A DNA stretch of 64,000 nucleotides, taken from assembly GCF_030817315.1 (NCBI RefSeq), contig NZ_JAUSZF010000001.1, forward strand, positions 126,501 to 190,500, in the 5' to 3' direction. Shown here piece by piece: positions 17,434-28,713 of this stretch. Source of the DNA: Sphingomonas faeni. Its GTDB lineage: Bacteria > Pseudomonadota > Alphaproteobacteria > Sphingomonadales > Sphingomonadaceae. Positions within the stretch are counted from its first letter, which is position 1. Each line of letters starts with the position of its first letter. The notes beneath the pieces are model-generated. The model ran no database searches, was not told the origin of the DNA, and worked only from the letters and a program-made list of their open reading frames with translations. Position numbers and translations under genes: made by a program.

Positions 17434-17805
17434 ATGCCGACGATCAACCAGCTGGTCCGCAAGGGCCGCGATCCGCAGAAGGCCAAGTCGAAGGTCCCTG
17501 CGATGGAAGCAAATCCGCAGAAGCGTGGCGTTTGCACGCGCGTCTACACGACGACCCCGAAGAAGCCGAACTCGGCTCTGCGCAAGGTGGCCAAGGTTCG
17601 CCTGACCAATCAGCGCGAAGTCATCAGCTACATCCCGGGCGAGGGCCACAATCTTCAGGAGCATTCGGTTGTCCTGATCCGTGGCGGTCGTGTCCGCGAT
17701 CTTCCCGGTGTTCGCTATCACGTCCTGCGCGGCGTGCTCGATACACAGGGTGTGAAGGACCGGCGTCAGTCGCGTTCCAAGTACGGCGCCAAGCGTCCGA
17801 AGTAA
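17434..17805 (+). CDS. rpsL: 30S ribosomal protein S12, Arg at position 88
   Basis: 123 residues from [13 protein letters not shown]12 contacts the decoding centre and controls accuracy. The conserved [13 protein letters not shown] loop is present with Lys43. At the second streptomycin-determining position the sequence reads GGRVRDLPG, so residue 88 is Arg where E. coli has Lys. K88R in E. coli gives streptomycin resistance, and sphingomonads are known for natural streptomycin resistance. First gene of the str operon (rpsL-rpsG-fusA-tuf), 49 bp before rpsG. Confidence 0.98.
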   Translation: MPTINQLVRKGRDPQKAKSKVPAMEANPQKRGVCTRVYTTTPKKPNSALRKVAKVRLTNQREVISYIPGEGHNLQEHSVVLIRGGRVRDLPGVRYHVLRGVLDTQGVKDRRQSRSKYGAKRPK

Positions 17806-17854
17806 GCCGATCAGTCATCTGATCATCAAGGCTGAAGTTTAAAAGGAATACAAA

Positions 17855-18325
17855 ATGGCACGTCGTCGTCGTCCCGAAAAGCGGGTCATCCTGCCTGATC
17901 CCAAGTTCGGGGATGAGGTTCTGTCGAAGTTCATGAACAGCGTCATGCTGGACGGCAAGAAGTCCGTCGCAGAGCTGATCGTGTACGGTGCGTTCGAAAC
18001 CGTCGAGCAGCGCGCCAAGCGCGATCCGATCGGCGTTTTTCACGATGCGCTGAACAACGTGAAGCCGGGCATCGAAGTCCGTTCGCGCCGCGTCGGTGGT
18101 GCAACCTACCAGGTTCCCGTCGAAGTGCGTCCCGAGCGTGCACAGGCGCTGGCGATCCGCTGGCTGATCGGTGCGGCACGTTCGCGCAGCGAGAACACGA
18201 TGGCTGCACGGCTGTCGGGTGAGCTGATGGACGCCGCCAACAACCGTGGCAACGCGGTGAAGAAGCGTGAAGATACGCACCGGATGGCGGAAGCCAACCG
18301 TGCATTCTCGCACTACCGCTGGTAA
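17855..18325 (+). CDS. rpsG: 30S ribosomal protein S7
   Basis: 156 residues, the standard length. S7 nucleates assembly of the 30S head and lines the mRNA exit. The basic N terminus (ARRRRPEKR), the beta hairpin region ([19 protein letters not shown]) and the C-terminal helix ending AFSHYRW are intact. AAAGGAA precedes the ATG. The spacer before it contains a small hairpin (GATCAG-tcat-CTGATC). The spacer after it to fusA carries a stronger hairpin at 18401-18427. Confidence 0.98.
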   Translation: MARRRRPEKRVILPDPKFGDEVLSKFMNSVMLDGKKSVAELIVYGAFETVEQRAKRDPIGVFHDALNNVKPGIEVRSRRVGGATYQVPVEVRPERAQALAIRWLIGAARSRSENTMAARLSGELMDAANNRGNAVKKREDTHRMAEANRAFSHYRW

Positions 18326-18400
18326 AAGCGGGCTTCGAAGACTAGCATTGGTAACCGCGTCACGGGCGGTCTTTCGCCTGTAACGCAAACACCTATATAT

Positions 18401-18427
18401 TGGGGAGCCGGCACGTTCGGCTCCCCA
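18401..18427 (+). promoter_or_regulatory. Hairpin in the fusA leader
   Basis: A 10-bp stem TGGGGAGCCG / CGGCTCCCCA with a seven-base loop, 22 nt before fusA. No U tract follows, so it is not a standard terminator; an attenuator, mRNA-stability hairpin or S7-binding site are possibilities. A CTATAT box lies just upstream (about 18392). Confidence 0.5.
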
Positions 18428-18448
18428 TATCCTTAAGGAAGCACGATC

Positions 18449-20545
<2,097 letters not shown>

Positions 20546-20656
20546 GCCTGAGGCGCACGGAGCCAGGACAACCTGGCTCCGAGACGCCGAAAGGCCAGCC
20601 GGCTTCGGTCGACGACCGAAGTTCGACGACGCGGAATTCACTTCCGCGTCGGCCTC
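20546..20656 (+). promoter_or_regulatory. Three-hairpin element, copy 4 (between fusA and tuf)
   Basis: Hairpin 1 CGGAGCCAGG-acaa-CCTGGCTCCG (20558-20581), then agacgccgaaa, core GGCCAGCCGGC, hairpin 2 CTTCGGTC-gac-GACCGAAG (20603-20621), box TTCGACGA, and hairpin 3 GACGCGGAA-ttcac-TTCCGCGTC (20628-20650). All three stems are perfect. The segment CGACGACGCGG(G/A)ATT.AC is shared with the nusG copy, and 'gagacgncga' after hairpin 1 is shared with the rplA copy. Confidence 0.65.
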
Positions 20657-20758
20657 TCCCTAAGCAGGGGCTGGCGCAACGCTTTAACAGCCGCTATTGG
20701 GCCGCGTTCGCGCGGTTCCCGGGGTGGCACCGGAATACGAATCAGAAGGTAGGAAACA

Positions 20759-21952
20759 ATGGCCAAGGCAAAATTTGAGCGGAACAAGCCGCATCTCAAC
20801 ATCGGCACCATCGGTCACGTCGATCATGGCAAGACGTCGCTCACCGCTGCGATCACGAAGGTTCTGGCAGAGACGACCGGCGGTACCGCCGTCGACTTCG
20901 CCAACATCGACAAAGCTCCCGAGGAGCGCGAGCGCGGCATCACGATCTCGACCGCACACGTCGAGTACGAGACGGCCAACCGTCACTACGCGCACGTCGA
21001 TTGCCCGGGCCACGCCGATTATGTGAAGAACATGATCACCGGCGCAGCCCAGATGGACGGCGCGATCCTCGTCGTTTCGGCGACCGATGGACCGATGCCA
21101 CAGACCCGTGAGCACATCCTGCTCGCACGCCAGGTCGGCGTGCCCGCAATGGTCGTGTTCATGAACAAGGTCGATCTGGTCGACGACGAGGAAATCCTCG
21201 AGCTGGTCGAGATGGAAATCCGCGAGCTGCTCAGCTCGTACGACTTCCCGGGCGACGACATCCCCGTCATCAAGGGTTCGGCTACCTGCGCACTGTCGGG
21301 TTCGAACCAGAAGCTCGGCGCCGACGCCGTCACCGAGCTGATGCAGGCCGTCGACGATTATATCCCGCAGCCAGAGCGTCCGCTCGACAAGCCGTTCATG
21401 ATGCCGATCGAGGACGTGTTCTCGATCTCGGGTCGTGGTACGGTCGTCACCGGCCGCGTCGAGACCGGCATCGTCAAGGTCGGCGAGGAAGTCGAGATCG
21501 TCGGCATTCACCCGACCGTCCGCAAGACCACGGTCACGGGCGTCGAGATGTTCCGCAAGCTGCTCGACCAGGGCCAGGCTGGCGATAACGTCGGCGCACT
21601 GATCCGCGGCGTCGCACGCGACGAAGTTGAGCGTGGCCAGGTGCTCTGCAAGCCGGGCACGATCAAGCCGCACACCGACTTCAACTCGGAAGTGTACGTG
21701 CTGTCGAAGGAAGAGGGTGGCCGTCACACGCCGTTCTTCGCCAACTACCGCCCGCAGTTCTACTTCCGTACGACGGACGTGACCGGCACCGTCGAGCTGC
21801 CTGAGGGCACCGAGATGGTCATGCCAGGCGACAACGTGTCGCTCGGCATCAAGCTGATCGCACCGATCGCCATGGACGTGGGCCAGCGCTTCACCATCCG
21901 CGAAGGCGGCCGTACCGTCGGTGCAGGCGTTGTTAGCCAGATCGACAAGTAA
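20759..21952 (+). CDS. tuf: Elongation factor Tu
   Basis: 397 residues. EF-Tu carries aminoacyl-tRNA to the ribosome. G1 is [10 protein letters not shown], switch II is [13 protein letters not shown]4 is NKVDLVDD; domains II and III are complete to the C-terminal VSQIDK. Last gene of the str operon, ending at a clear terminator. A 213-bp spacer with structured RNA separates it from fusA, which may allow independent expression level. Only one tuf copy is visible in the window. Confidence 0.98.
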   Translation: MAKAKFERNKPHLNIGTIGHVDHGKTSLTAAITKVLAETTGGTAVDFANIDKAPEERERGITISTAHVEYETANRHYAHVDCPGHADYVKNMITGAAQMDGAILVVSATDGPMPQTREHILLARQVGVPAMVVFMNKVDLVDDEEILELVEMEIRELLSSYDFPGDDIPVIKGSATCALSGSNQKLGADAVTELMQAVDDYIPQPERPLDKPFMMPIEDVFSISGRGTVVTGRVETGIVKVGEEVEIVGIHPTVRKTTVTGVEMFRKLLDQGQAGDNVGALIRGVARDEVERGQVLCKPGTIKPHTDFNSEVYVLSKEEGGRHTPFFANYRPQFYFRTTDVTGTVELPEGTEMVMPGDNVSLGIKLIAPIAMDVGQRFTIREGGRTVGAGVVSQIDK

Positions 21953-21989
21953 GCATCTAAGCATCTTCTCCTTCGGGAGATGATCGAAG

Positions 21990-22024
21990 AGCCCGGCTTC
22001 TCGCGAGAGAGGCCGGGCTTTTTC
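21990..22024 (+). terminator. Intrinsic terminator after tuf
   Basis: AGCCCGGC / GGCCGGGCT stem with a 13-base loop that itself can pair (TCTCGCGAGA), followed by TTTTTC. It ends the str operon, so the S10 operon at rpsJ must be started separately. Confidence 0.9.
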
Positions 22025-22229
22025 GTGTTTAAGTGTGCTGGATGTGGGAGCGGTGTGGGTAGGCAGATAAACGCGTGGGGCAAGTCCGCGGCGCACGAAG
22101 CGATGCAGCCACAACTTCGCTTGAGCGTCGCGTTGTACGCGATCAGGCAACGCGGGTTGCCAAGTGCTTACTCGTGGCATCTGCCCTTGCCCAATTGCAA
22201 ACATCCGCACCTAGGTGCAGACTTTCGTA

Positions 22230-22580
22230 ATGAAGAGCATAACTCTCGCGATGCTAGCTGCTCTACCGACCCCAACGGGTGTGGGATTGACTGAGTCTTG
22301 GCCGCCCGAAGCGCTATTAGCTGAAGCTGCCTTGCCCGAATCCAGGCAAGCGCTCACGTTGTCCGGACCAATGGCGACGTTATCCAACGTGCTGAAGCAA
22401 CTTACATCTCAGCCGCATTCATGGAGCGCGGGCCCGGTCGAGAGGTCTGGTGAAGTAGCTAGTGTACGTCTTAGCTGGCCAGGCCAGTTCAGCTACAAAG
22501 ATTTGGGTGGTATTCTATACCTGGTACAACTGAACGGCTTGACCATCACGGATACCGAACAGCTCTTGCAGAATTCTTGA
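22230..22580 (+). CDS. Hypothetical protein in lower-GC patch
   Basis: 116 residues from MKSITLAMLA; no family recognised. The first 20 residues are weakly signal-like. The body has TLSGPMATLSNVLKQL and a C-terminal ITDTEQLLQNS, hinting at a small secretin N-domain/STN-like fold, but this is speculation. Base composition and codon use are visibly less GC-rich than in the ribosomal genes on both sides, so it was probably acquired. The only upstream purine motif (AGGTG) is about 12 nt away, so the start is uncertain and the gene may be inactive. Confidence 0.45.
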   Translation: MKSITLAMLAALPTPTGVGLTESWPPEALLAEAALPESRQALTLSGPMATLSNVLKQLTSQPHSWSAGPVERSGEVASVRLSWPGQFSYKDLGGILYLVQLNGLTITDTEQLLQNS

Positions 22581-22648
22581 CGGCAGCTGGCTGTGTAAAA
22601 CCGGTATTTGACGTGCAATTTTGGAGGATAGTGGAACGCCCGCAAATC

Positions 22649-23120
22649 CCCCAGCTAGGGAGAGGTGGCGCCGGAAGCGTCGGGGGGCGATTAGCTCTCG
22701 ATGGCGGCTCGACGTTGGAGTGCGATGGACGTGATCTGGCTGACGACATCGTCGAGGTTGGCTAGCATTTCGCAGGCTGGGTAGCGGAGGACTTGGATGT
22801 TTCGGGCGACTAGCTAGGTGTCGCGGGTCGCGTCTCGTTCGGCCGGTCGCCCTGATTGTGAGCTTCGCCGTCGACTTCGATCGCGAGTCGGGCTGGGGCG
22901 CAGTAGAAGCCTAGGACGTAGGGGCCTGCTGCGTGTTGTTTTCGGAAGCGTAGGCCTTCTTCGTTAGTCCGCAGCGCACGCCAGAGGGCTATCTCTGGCA
23001 GGGTCATCTGTTTCGCAGGCGCTTGGCGTTGTTGTGACCTTGTAGGGATCCTTCGAGCCGCATCGCTTGCACCCCCCCCCGTCACGCTTCGCGCCACCCC
23101 CCCCCCGGGCGGGGGAGGAT
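22649..23120. repeat. Family A palindrome arms enclosing the DUF559 pseudogene
   Basis: The left arm (aaatcccccagctagggaga then ggtggcgccggaagcgtc) lies after the DUF559 stop and the right arm (gtcacgcttcgcgccaccccccccccgggcgggggaggat, split here only for description) overlaps its beginning. The arms are those of repeat family A but held about 400 bp apart by the nuclease gene. The right arm contains C9 and C10 runs. Confidence 0.6.
22691..23097 (-). pseudogene. Broken DUF559 (Vsr-like endonuclease fold) gene
   Basis: The first frame gives a DUF559 N terminus (MTLPEIALWRALRTNEEG, then LRFRKQHAAGPYVLGFYC and the catalytic-type IEVDGEAH) but stops after an unrelated tail. The rest of the domain continues in another frame: RDATRDT-stop-LVARNIQVLRYPACEMLANLDDVVSQI, ending at the TAA at 22691. 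Two lesions are needed: a frameshift within about 22840-22855 and a TAG at 22814-22816 where a Trp (TGG) is expected. DUF559 proteins share the PD-(D/E)XK/Vsr nuclease fold. The window shows no intact copy. Confidence 0.8.
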
Positions 23121-23276
23121 GGGTAGCATGGTTCTCGGCTGGCGGACGAGTTGAGTGGAAAATCCTCGCCCCCCAGTTGCGTTTTCGCCGACTCTCCCGT
23201 AATGGCCCGCCTTCGGTTTAAACATCAACCAGCAAGAGCCCGGAAACGGGCCCGCTCTTTCGCATCGGTAGGGACT

Positions 23277-23585
23277 ATGGACAGCAATATCCGCATTCGT
23301 CTGAAGGCGTTCGATCACCGTGTGCTCGATCAGGCCACTGGCGACATCGCCGACACCGCACGCCGCACCGGCGCGCTCATCCGCGGTCCGATTCCCCTTC
23401 CGACGCGCATCGAAAAATTCACCGTGAACCGCGGCCCGCACATCGACAAGAAGTCGCGCGAGCAGTTCGAGGTGCGCACGTACAAGCGTATGCTGGATAT
23501 CGTCCAGCCGACGCCGCAGACGGTCGATGCGCTGATGAAGCTGGACCTCGCCGCTGGCGTTGACGTCGAGATCAAGCTCGCCTAA
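23277..23585 (+). CDS. rpsJ: 30S ribosomal protein S10
   Basis: 102 residues from [14 protein letters not shown] with GGTAGGGA just upstream. S10 is a head protein of the 30S subunit and, as NusE, pairs with NusB and NusG in antitermination. The conserved [19 protein letters not shown] loop is intact. First gene of the S10 operon; it is separated from tuf by 1.3 kb of accessory DNA, and unusually from rplC by 288 bp. Confidence 0.97.
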   Translation: MDSNIRIRLKAFDHRVLDQATGDIADTARRTGALIRGPIPLPTRIEKFTVNRGPHIDKKSREQFEVRTYKRMLDIVQPTPQTVDALMKLDLAAGVDVEIKLA

Positions 23586-23873
23586 GGGCTGGCGCGGCGC
23601 GGTCGACCGGTAACGGTCCCGCGCCGTTCGACATTGGGATACCGCCGTCGGTGAAAACCGACGGGGCAGCGTCCCCCGTCACGCTTCCGCATTCGCAGGA
23701 GCACCAGCCCGGGACGGGGGCACGTTTCGTATTTACCGGGTTGAACCGACTCCATTCAGGGCTTTTGCCGGGGATGGGGTCAGGTGGACGCATCATGGAG
23801 CTCGCTCCGGACATGGTCCGCAAGCCCCCGAGGAATAGTCCGACGGGGCCTCTGTCTAGGAAGGGACAAGATC

Positions 23874-24620
23874 ATGCGTACTGGCGTGATCGCGAAGAAG
23901 ATGGGGATGACCCGCCTGTTCCAGGAAGATGGTCGGCACGTGCCGGTCACCGTTCTGGCACTCGAAGGCAATCAGGTCGTTTCCGTTCGCGAAATGGATC
24001 GTGACGGCTACACTGCCGTCCAGCTTGGCGCAGGTGTCGCCAAGTCGAAGAATGTCGCAAAGCCGCAGCGCGGCCATTTCGGCAAGGCCGAAGTGGAGCC
24101 CAAGGCTGTCGTCCATGAGTTCCGCGTGAACGCAGACGGCCTGCTCGACGTCGGCGCCGAGATTTCGGCCGACCACTACGTCGCAGGCCAGATCGTCGAT
24201 ATCCAGGGCAAGACCCAGGGTAAGGGCTTCCAGGGCGGCATGAAGCGTTGGGGCTTCGGCGGTCTGCGGGCAACCCACGGCGTGTCGGTCTCGCACCGTT
24301 CGCTCGGTTCGACCGGTCAGCGCCAGGATCCGGGCAAGGTCTTCAAGAACAAGAAGATGGCCGGCCACATGGGCGACAAGTATCGCACCCAGCAGAACCT
24401 CGAGATCGTATCGACGGACGTCGAGCGTGGCCTCCTGTTCGTCAAGGGTTCGGTTCCTGGCTCCAAGGGCGGCTGGCTCTTCGTCAAGGACTCGGTGAAG
24501 GTCGCGCGCCACGCCGACGCACCGTTCCCCGCCGGTCTCAAGACCGCAAACAGCAACACCGCAGCAGACACGCCGGCCGAAACGACCGACGCACCTGCAG
24601 CCGACGGCCAGGAGGGCTGA
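23874..24620 (+). CDS. rplC: 50S ribosomal protein L3
   Basis: 248 residues from [16 protein letters not shown], preceded by AGGAAGGGA; E. coli L3 has 209. The excess includes a disordered C-terminal tail of about 30 residues rich in Ala, Thr and Asp (from about 220) typical of alphaproteobacterial L3. L3 organises the peptidyl-transferase region; the extension reaching the centre ([28 protein letters not shown], read in parts) is conserved, including the Gln site methylated by PrmB. It overlaps no neighbour, but rplD's SD lies in its last codons. Confidence 0.97.
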   Translation: MRTGVIAKKMGMTRLFQEDGRHVPVTVLALEGNQVVSVREMDRDGYTAVQLGAGVAKSKNVAKPQRGHFGKAEVEPKAVVHEFRVNADGLLDVGAEISADHYVAGQIVDIQGKTQGKGFQGGMKRWGFGGLRATHGVSVSHRSLGSTGQRQDPGKVFKNKKMAGHMGDKYRTQQNLEIVSTDVERGLLFVKGSVPGSKGGWLFVKDSVKVARHADAPFPAGLKTANSNTAADTPAETTDAPAADGQEG

Positions 24621-24622
24621 GC

Positions 24623-25249
24623 GTGAAGATCAAGGTTTCATCTTTCGCCGGCACTGACGCAGCGGACATCGAGCTCAACGACGAGGTCTTCGGCCTCGAT
24701 CCGCGCGCCGACATCCTGCACCGTGTCGTCACCTGGCAGCTCGAGAAGCGTCGCGAGACGGCTCGTGGTACCCGTGAGCGCGCAGACGTCGCACGCACCG
24801 GCAAGAAGTTCGGTCGCCAGAAGGGCGGCGGTACGGCTCGTCACGGCGATCGTCGCGCACCTGTGTTCATCGGTGGTGGTAAGGCACACGGCGCACGCGT
24901 CCGTGACTTCAACCCGTCGCTGAACAAGAAGGTTCGCTCGCTCGGCCTGCGGATGGCTCTCAGCAGCCACGCCAAGGCGGGTTCGCTGGTCATCATGGAC
25001 AGCCTTGCTGTCGAGGGTGGCAAGACCAAGACGCTGCAGGGCGATCTCGCAAAGCTCGGCTTCGGCAAGCGTGCGCTCGTCATCGACGGCGACATGGTCG
25101 ACACCAGCTTCGCATTCGCTGCGGGCAACCTGTACGAAGTGAACGTGATGCCGGCTGCCGGCGCGAACGTTTACGACATCCTGAAGCATGACACGCTGGT
25201 GCTGACGCGCGCCGCTGTCGAAAAGCTGGAGGCGCGCTTCCATGGCTAA
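24623..25249 (+). CDS. rplD: 50S ribosomal protein L4
   Basis: 208 residues starting at GTG (read [16 protein letters not shown]); GGAGGG of its SD lies inside the rplC stop region two bases upstream. L4 lines the exit tunnel and in enterobacteria represses the S10 operon. The tunnel loop with [17 protein letters not shown] is intact, and the globular core ([18 protein letters not shown]) is normal. The last 8 bp overlap rplW, indicating coupled translation. Confidence 0.97.
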   Translation: MKIKVSSFAGTDAADIELNDEVFGLDPRADILHRVVTWQLEKRRETARGTRERADVARTGKKFGRQKGGGTARHGDRRAPVFIGGGKAHGARVRDFNPSLNKKVRSLGLRMALSSHAKAGSLVIMDSLAVEGGKTKTLQGDLAKLGFGKRALVIDGDMVDTSFAFAAGNLYEVNVMPAAGANVYDILKHDTLVLTRAAVEKLEARFHG

Positions 25250-25556
25250 GAAGCAGAAGGCGGGCATCGATAATCGTCATTACGACGTTATCCTCGCCCC
25301 GCACATCACCGAGAAGACGACGACCCTGTCGGAGTTCAATGCGGTTGTGTTCAAGGTGTCCAACGACGCCACGAAGCCCGAGATCAAGGCGGCCGTTGAG
25401 GCGCTGTTCGACGTGAACGTCGTCGGCGTGAACACGCTCGTCCAGAAGGGCAAGACCAAGAAGTGGAAGGGCACGAACTACTCGCGCTCGGACATGAAAA
25501 AGGCAATCGTGACGTTGAAGGACGGTCAGTCCATCGACGTGACGACGGGGATCTGA
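25242..25556 (+). CDS. rplW: 50S ribosomal protein L23
   Basis: 104 residues (100 in E. coli). L23 sits at the tunnel exit and docks trigger factor and SRP. The conserved [11 protein letters not shown] at about 15-25 and the loop GKTKKWKGT are present. ATG overlaps the rplD end by 8 bp; rplB starts 4 bp after its stop. Confidence 0.97.
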   Translation: MAKKQKAGIDNRHYDVILAPHITEKTTTLSEFNAVVFKVSNDATKPEIKAAVEALFDVNVVGVNTLVQKGKTKKWKGTNYSRSDMKKAIVTLKDGQSIDVTTGI

Positions 25557-25560
25557 GGCC

Positions 25561-26400
25561 ATGGCACTCAAGCATTATAATCCGACATCGCCGGCACGCC
25601 GCGGTCTCATCCTGGTCGACAAGTCGTCGCTCTGGAAGGGCCGCCCCGTCAAGGCGCTGACCGAAGGTAAGCACAAGACCGGCGGTCGTAACAACAAGGG
25701 CCATGTGACCTCGCGCGGCATCGCCGGCGGTCACAAGCAGAAGTACCGCTACATCGACTTCAAGCGTCGCAAGTGGGACGTCGAAGGTACCGTCGAGCGG
25801 ATCGAGTATGATCCCAACCGCACCGCGTTCATCGCCCTGGTCAAGTACCCGGACGAAGAGCTCGCCTATATCCTGGCGCCACAGCGTCTGGCCGTCGGCG
25901 ACAAGGTTCTCGCGGCCAAGAAGACCGACGTGAAGCCAGGCAATGCCATGGAGCTCGGTCAGATGCCGGTCGGCACCATCGTCCACAACGTGGAGATGAA
26001 GCCGATGAAGGGTGGCCAGATCGCCCGTTCGGCCGGCACGTACGTGCAGGTCGTCGGTCGCGACAAGGGCATGGTGATGGTCCGCCTGAACTCGGGCGAG
26101 CAGCGCTACATCCGTAGCGATTGCATGGCGACGGTTGGCGCGGTCTCGAACCCCGACAACCAGAACCAGAACCTGGGCAAGGCAGGCCGTTCGCGCTGGA
26201 TGGGTATCCGTCCTCTGACGCGCGGCGTCGCCAAGAACCCGGTCGACCATCCGCACGGCGGTGGTGAAGGCCGTACCTCGGGGGGCCGTCATCCGGTTAC
26301 GCCTTGGGGCAAGCCGACGAAGGGTGCGCGCACGCGTCATAACAAGTCGACCGACAAGATGATCATCCGGTCGCGTCATTCGACGAAGAGGAAGGGCTAA
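25561..26400 (+). CDS. rplB: 50S ribosomal protein L2
   Basis: 279 residues. L2 is needed for subunit joining and peptidyl transfer. The C-terminal region with the functionally critical His in [17 protein letters not shown] and the preceding GRSRWMG are intact, as is the N-terminal ARRG / [24 protein letters not shown] RNA-binding segment. It follows rplW by 4 bp and ends one base before rpsS. Confidence 0.98.
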   Translation: MALKHYNPTSPARRGLILVDKSSLWKGRPVKALTEGKHKTGGRNNKGHVTSRGIAGGHKQKYRYIDFKRRKWDVEGTVERIEYDPNRTAFIALVKYPDEELAYILAPQRLAVGDKVLAAKKTDVKPGNAMELGQMPVGTIVHNVEMKPMKGGQIARSAGTYVQVVGRDKGMVMVRLNSGEQRYIRSDCMATVGAVSNPDNQNQNLGKAGRSRWMGIRPLTRGVAKNPVDHPHGGGEGRTSGGRHPVTPWGKPTKGARTRHNKSTDKMIIRSRHSTKRKG

Positions 26401-26401
26401 C

Positions 26402-26677
26402 ATGGCTCGTTCAGTCTGGAAGGGCCCCTTCGTGGACCTTCATCTGCTCAAGAAGGCAGAAACCGCCCAGGACACCAACGCGCGTTCGCCGATCAAGACC
26501 TGGTCGCGTCGCTCGACGATCCTGCCGTCGTTCGTGGGTCTCACGTTCAACGTCTATAACGGCCGCAAGTTCGTGCCCGTCTCGGTCAACGAGGACATGG
26601 TCGGCATGAAGCTCGGTGAGTTCGCGCCCACGCGCTACTTCCCCGGCCACTCCGCCGACAAGAAGGGCAAGCGCTGA
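26402..26677 (+). CDS. rpsS: 30S ribosomal protein S19
   Basis: 91 residues. S19 forms a head complex with S13 and contacts the A-site tRNA. The conserved start [11 protein letters not shown] and the [10 protein letters not shown] end are normal. Its stop and the rplV start overlap by one base (TGATG), so the genes are translationally coupled. Confidence 0.97.
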   Translation: MARSVWKGPFVDLHLLKKAETAQDTNARSPIKTWSRRSTILPSFVGLTFNVYNGRKFVPVSVNEDMVGMKLGEFAPTRYFPGHSADKKGKR

Positions 26678-27054
26678 TGTCTAAGCAAGTCAGCCCGCGC
26701 AAGGTCGCGGACAACGAGGCGCTTTCGGTCGGTACGCAGATCCGTGGTTCCGCGCAGAAGCTCGGCCTCGTGGCTGCGCTGATCCGTGGCAAGAAGGTCG
26801 GCGATGCGATGAACATCCTCGCCTTCTCGACCAAGGGCATGGCGATCGAAGCGCGCAAGGTGCTGGCCTCGGCCATCGCCAACGCCGAGAACAACCATAA
26901 CCTCGACGTCGACGCACTCGTCGTCGCCGAGGCTTCGGTCGGCAAGTCGATCACGATGAAGCGCTTCGCCACCCGCGGCCGCGGCAAGTCGACCCGCATT
27001 CTCAAGCCATTCAGCCGTCTGCGCATCGTCGTGCGCGAGCAGGAAGAAGCATAA
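26677..27054 (+). CDS. rplV: 50S ribosomal protein L22
   Basis: 125 residues, with a few more N-terminal residues than E. coli's 110. L22 spans the 50S and its long beta hairpin lines the exit tunnel; here this is the segment [20 protein letters not shown] near 88-107, without insertion or deletion of the kind seen in macrolide-resistant mutants as far as I can judge. One-base overlaps with rpsS and rpsC. Confidence 0.96.
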   Translation: MSKQVSPRKVADNEALSVGTQIRGSAQKLGLVAALIRGKKVGDAMNILAFSTKGMAIEARKVLASAIANAENNHNLDVDALVVAEASVGKSITMKRFATRGRGKSTRILKPFSRLRIVVREQEEA

Positions 27055-27761
27055 TGGGTCAGAAGAGCAACCCCATCGGTCTGCGTCTGCAGATCAACCG
27101 TACCTGGGATAGCCGCTGGTACGCCGAAGGCGCCGACTATGGTCGGCTCCTGCTTGAGGATCTCAAGATCCGCGCATTCATCATGAAGACGCTGCCGCAG
27201 GCCGCGATCTCCAAGGTGGTCATCGAGCGTCCGGCCAAGCTGGCCCGCATCTCCATCTTCGCTGCACGCCCCGGCGTGATCATCGGCAAGAAGGGTGCGG
27301 ACATCGAGAAGCTGCGTTCGACGATCGGCAAGATGACGTCGTCGACCGTGTCGCTGAACATCGTCGAAATCCGCAAGCCGGAAGTCGATGCGCGTCTCGT
27401 CGCGCAGGGCATCGCCGATCAGCTCGAGCGTCGTATCGCCTTCCGTCGCGCCATGAAGCGTGCGGTTCAGTCGGCGATGCGTCTCGGTGCCGAGGGCATC
27501 CGGGTGAACTGCGGTGGCCGTCTTGGCGGCGCCGAGATCGCACGGTCGGAGAGCTATCGTGAGGGTCGGGTTCCGCTGCATACGCTGCGCGCGAACATCG
27601 ATTATGCCGAGGCTACGGCGCACACGTCTTATGGCGTTTGCGGCGTGAAGGTCTGGGTCTTCAAGGGCGAGATTCTCGGCAACGATCCGACGTCGTACGA
27701 CCGCATCATGATGGAGGCTCAGACCTCCGGCGTGCGGCCGCAGCGCGACGATCGTCGCTAA
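27054..27761 (+). CDS. rpsC: 30S ribosomal protein S3
   Basis: 235 residues. S3 lies at the mRNA entry and helps helicase activity. The N-terminal [11 protein letters not shown], the KH domain with [14 protein letters not shown] (about 80-95), and the C-terminal [12 protein letters not shown] region are intact. Overlaps rplV by one base; 15 bp to rplP. Confidence 0.98.
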   Translation: MGQKSNPIGLRLQINRTWDSRWYAEGADYGRLLLEDLKIRAFIMKTLPQAAISKVVIERPAKLARISIFAARPGVIIGKKGADIEKLRSTIGKMTSSTVSLNIVEIRKPEVDARLVAQGIADQLERRIAFRRAMKRAVQSAMRLGAEGIRVNCGGRLGGAEIARSESYREGRVPLHTLRANIDYAEATAHTSYGVCGVKVWVFKGEILGNDPTSYDRIMMEAQTSGVRPQRDDRR

Positions 27762-27776
27762 GGGGCAGGAACAGAC

Positions 27777-28211
27777 ATGCTGCAACCAAAAAAGACCAAG
27801 TTCCGGAAGGCCTTCAAGGGCAAGATTTCGGGCGACGCCAAGAGTGGCTTCTCGCTCAATTTCGGCTCCTACGGCCTCAAGGCGATGGAACCCGACCGGA
27901 TCACCGCACGCCAGATCGAGGCGGCCCGCCGCGCGATCACGCGTCACATGAAGCGCCAGGGGCGTTTGTGGATCCGCATCTTCCCAGACCTTCCGGTCTC
28001 GGGAAAGCCAGCCGAAGTCCGCATGGGTAAGGGCAAGGGCGCGCCGGAATACTGGGCCGCTCGCGTCAAGCCCGGTCGGATCCTGTTCGAGCTCGACGGC
28101 GTCGACGGCAAGATCGCCGCCGAGGCGTTCGAGCGGGCGGCCATGAAGCTGCCGATCAAGGTAAAGGTCGTTGCCCGCCTGGGCGACACCTCGCATCTGG
28201 GAGGCGAGTAA
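27777..28211 (+). CDS. rplP: 50S ribosomal protein L16
   Basis: 144 residues (136 in E. coli). L16 supports A-site tRNA binding on the 50S. The conserved N terminus [15 protein letters not shown] and the core [17 protein letters not shown] are intact. GGGGCAGGA precedes the ATG. It leads directly into rpmC four bases later. Confidence 0.97.
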   Translation: MLQPKKTKFRKAFKGKISGDAKSGFSLNFGSYGLKAMEPDRITARQIEAARRAITRHMKRQGRLWIRIFPDLPVSGKPAEVRMGKGKGAPEYWAARVKPGRILFELDGVDGKIAAEAFERAAMKLPIKVKVVARLGDTSHLGGE

Positions 28212-28215
28212 GATC

Positions 28216-28422
28216 ATGGCTCGTATCGACGACATGAAGACCAAGAGCGACGACCAGCTGTCGGAGTCGCTCGGCGAACTGAAGCGCGAGCAGTTCAACC
28301 TGCGCTTCCAGGCCGCCACGAACCAGCTCGAAAAGCCGAGCCGCGTTCGTGAGGTCCGCCGCGACATCGCTCGCATCAAGACCCTCCAGGCGCAGCGCAC
28401 CACCGCCGCGCCTGTGAAGTAA
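28216..28422 (+). CDS. rpmC: 50S ribosomal protein L29
   Basis: 68 residues from [15 protein letters not shown]; the open frame goes further up but overlaps rplP and lacks an SD, while GGAGGCGAG lies just before this ATG. L29 is a two-helix protein beside L23 at the tunnel exit. The family pattern [23 protein letters not shown] is clear. Confidence 0.95.
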   Translation: MARIDDMKTKSDDQLSESLGELKREQFNLRFQAATNQLEKPSRVREVRRDIARIKTLQAQRTTAAPVK

Positions 28423-28432
28423 GGAAAATATC

Positions 28433-28705
28433 ATGCCGAAGCGCGTGCTGACCGGTCTGGTCGTGTCCGACAAGGGCGACAAGACGGTGGTCGTGAACGT
28501 CGAGCGTAAGGTGAAGCACCCGCTCTACGGGAAGATCATCCGTCGCTCGAAGAAGTATCATGCTCATGACGAGAGCAACGAGTTCAAGCAGGGCGAGACC
28601 GTGCGGATCGAAGAGACCGCACCGATCTCCAAGCTGAAGACCTGGAAGGTGATCGAGCGGGTCAACACCCACGCGACGCCGGAGCGGGCTTCGGCCGAGG
28701 GCTGA
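28433..28705 (+). CDS. rpsQ: 30S ribosomal protein S17
   Basis: 90 residues, slightly longer than E. coli's 84 through a short acidic/Ala tail ([11 protein letters not shown]). S17 stabilises the 16S 5' domain. Conserved [29 protein letters not shown] region (positions 5-34 in parts) is normal. Last gene before an inserted palindrome of family B that separates it from rplN. Confidence 0.97.
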   Translation: MPKRVLTGLVVSDKGDKTVVVNVERKVKHPLYGKIIRRSKKYHAHDESNEFKQGETVRIEETAPISKLKTWKVIERVNTHATPERASAEG

Positions 28706-28713
28706 ACCGGTTC

